Shown: positions 63,569 to 64,000 of the stretch, in pieces
Layout: every line of letters begins with the position of its first letter
Position numbering within the stretch: the first letter of the stretch is position 1
Source: Candidatus Sumerlaeia bacterium
Lineage (GTDB): Bacteria > Sumerlaeota > Sumerlaeia > SLMS01 > JAHLLQ01
Direction: 5' to 3'
NCBI GenBank assembly: GCA_019634695.1
Contig: JAHCAW010000016.1
Span: forward strand, 1 to 64,000
Length of the DNA stretch: 64,000 nt
Made by a program: the position numbers and the translations under genes
The notes under the pieces: model-generated
The model's input: only the letters and a program-made list of their open reading frames with translations
What the model was told of the DNA's origin: nothing
Database searches by the model: none

Positions 63569-64000
63569 ATGACGCATCCCGCCGACCCGACCGAGCGCTT
63601 CAGCGGCCGCGCGGGCGAGTACGTCCGCTATCGGCCGACCTATCCCGCCGGGATGGCGGCGGCGCTGCGCGCGCTGTGCGATCTGCGGCCGGACCACATT
63701 GTGGCCGACATCGGCTGCGGCACCGGACTGCTGGCGGAGGTCTTCCTGGACAACGGCAATCAGGTGCTGGGCGTGGAGCCGAACGGGGACATGCGCGCGG
63801 CGGGCGCGGAGCGGCTGCGGGGGCGCTCGGCGTTCCGGGCCTTGGCGGGCAGCGCCGAGGCGACGGGACTGCGCGACTCGAGCGTGGACTTCGTGACAGC
63901 CGGGCAAGCGTTTCATTGGTTCGATGCCTCGGCCTGCCGGCGCGAGTTCGCCCGCATCCTGCGCCCGGGCGGTTGGGTGGTGCTGGTGTGGAACGACCGT
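63569..64000 (+). CDS. SAM-dependent methyltransferase, N-terminal part (3' end outside window)
   Basis: The frame opens at ATG 63569 and runs off the end of the window (144 codons seen). GGGAGGGGAG lies just upstream of the start. The N-terminus TERFSGRAGEYVRYRPTYP and the SAM motif VADIGCGTGLLAEVFLDNG, followed by LGVEPNGDMRAAG, FVTAGQAFHWFD and RILRPGGWVVLVWND, identify a class I methyltransferase of the UbiE/methyltransf_11 type. The substrate is unknown. Codon use is like the rest of the window. Confidence 0.85.
   Translation, partial: MTHPADPTERFSGRAGEYVRYRPTYPAGMAAALRALCDLRPDHIVADIGCGTGLLAEVFLDNGNQVLGVEPNGDMRAAGAERLRGRSAFRALAGSAEATGLRDSSVDFVTAGQAFHWFDASACRREFARILRPGGWVVLVWNDR

Overview
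This is a GC-rich chromosomal segment from a Gram-negative-type, free-living bacterium. An LptF/G-like outer-membrane-lipid permease, an HtrA-type lipoprotein, Sec signal peptides and a SurA/parvulin-like protein point to two membranes. No rRNA, tRNA, CRISPR array, IS element or phage gene was found. Gene content (DUF1015 protein, SUMF1-like protein, GH31 and GH-A-like glycosidases, ABC-2-like permease with an NPILTREL-type N-terminus, S6/S18 with long Arg-Gly-Asp tails) resembles PVC or candidate-phylum genomes such as Planctomycetota or Sumerlaeota. That placement is an impression from family content, not a phylogenetic result.

Layout. Bases 1-1732: 3' end of clpB. 1876-7177 (minus strand): a compact run of single-haem cytochrome-like protein, small 2-TM protein, orphan sensor histidine kinase, FolD, FtsX/MacB-like permease and DinB-like protein. 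7439-13598: smc, broken by an in-frame TAG at codon 55, then a GH31 glucosidase. 13603-19671: Nudix hydrolase (minus), then alaS, a GNAT gene and pyrG. 19752-28952: nadB, cupin-5 protein, crotonase-family protein, large secreted glycosidase-like protein, SUMF1-like protein, D-Ala ligase, acyltransferase and a hypothetical gene. 29191-33629: HtrA-like lipoprotein, a degenerate protease paralogue, a STAS/anti-sigma-kinase pair and an Rrf2 regulator. 33637-35390 (minus): hslV, queF, trpF-like. 35498-42886: prmC, DUF1015 protein, phosphofructokinase, GDP-fucose synthase, CaCA-like antiporter, HAD hydrolase, miaA. 42979-47363: nadE, AIM24-like protein, ABC-2-like permease. 47533-49592: rpsF-ssb-rpsR-rplI. 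49776-57001: LptF/G-like permease, LMW phosphatase with a histone-H1-like tail, GT39, UDP-glucuronate decarboxylase, glyA, sugar nucleotidyltransferase. 57018-59167 (minus): a cyclase plus double cyclic-nucleotide-binding pair. 59550-64000: secreted protein behind a strong promoter, parvulin-like protein, GT2 and the start of a methyltransferase.

Most of the window is housekeeping: translation, tRNA modification, NAD and folate metabolism, chaperones. The more distinctive parts are the nonsense codon in smc at a strongly conserved serine, the overlapping active/inactive HtrA pair upstream of a partner-switching module, the cyclase/receptor operon, the matching low-complexity tails on S6 and S18, and the Lys/Ala/Pro tail on the tyrosine phosphatase. 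Many very long antisense frames (up to 1087 codons opposite nadB and its neighbours) are composition shadows and are not annotated. Start codons include GTG and TTG as well as ATG; where the start is uncertain this is stated.
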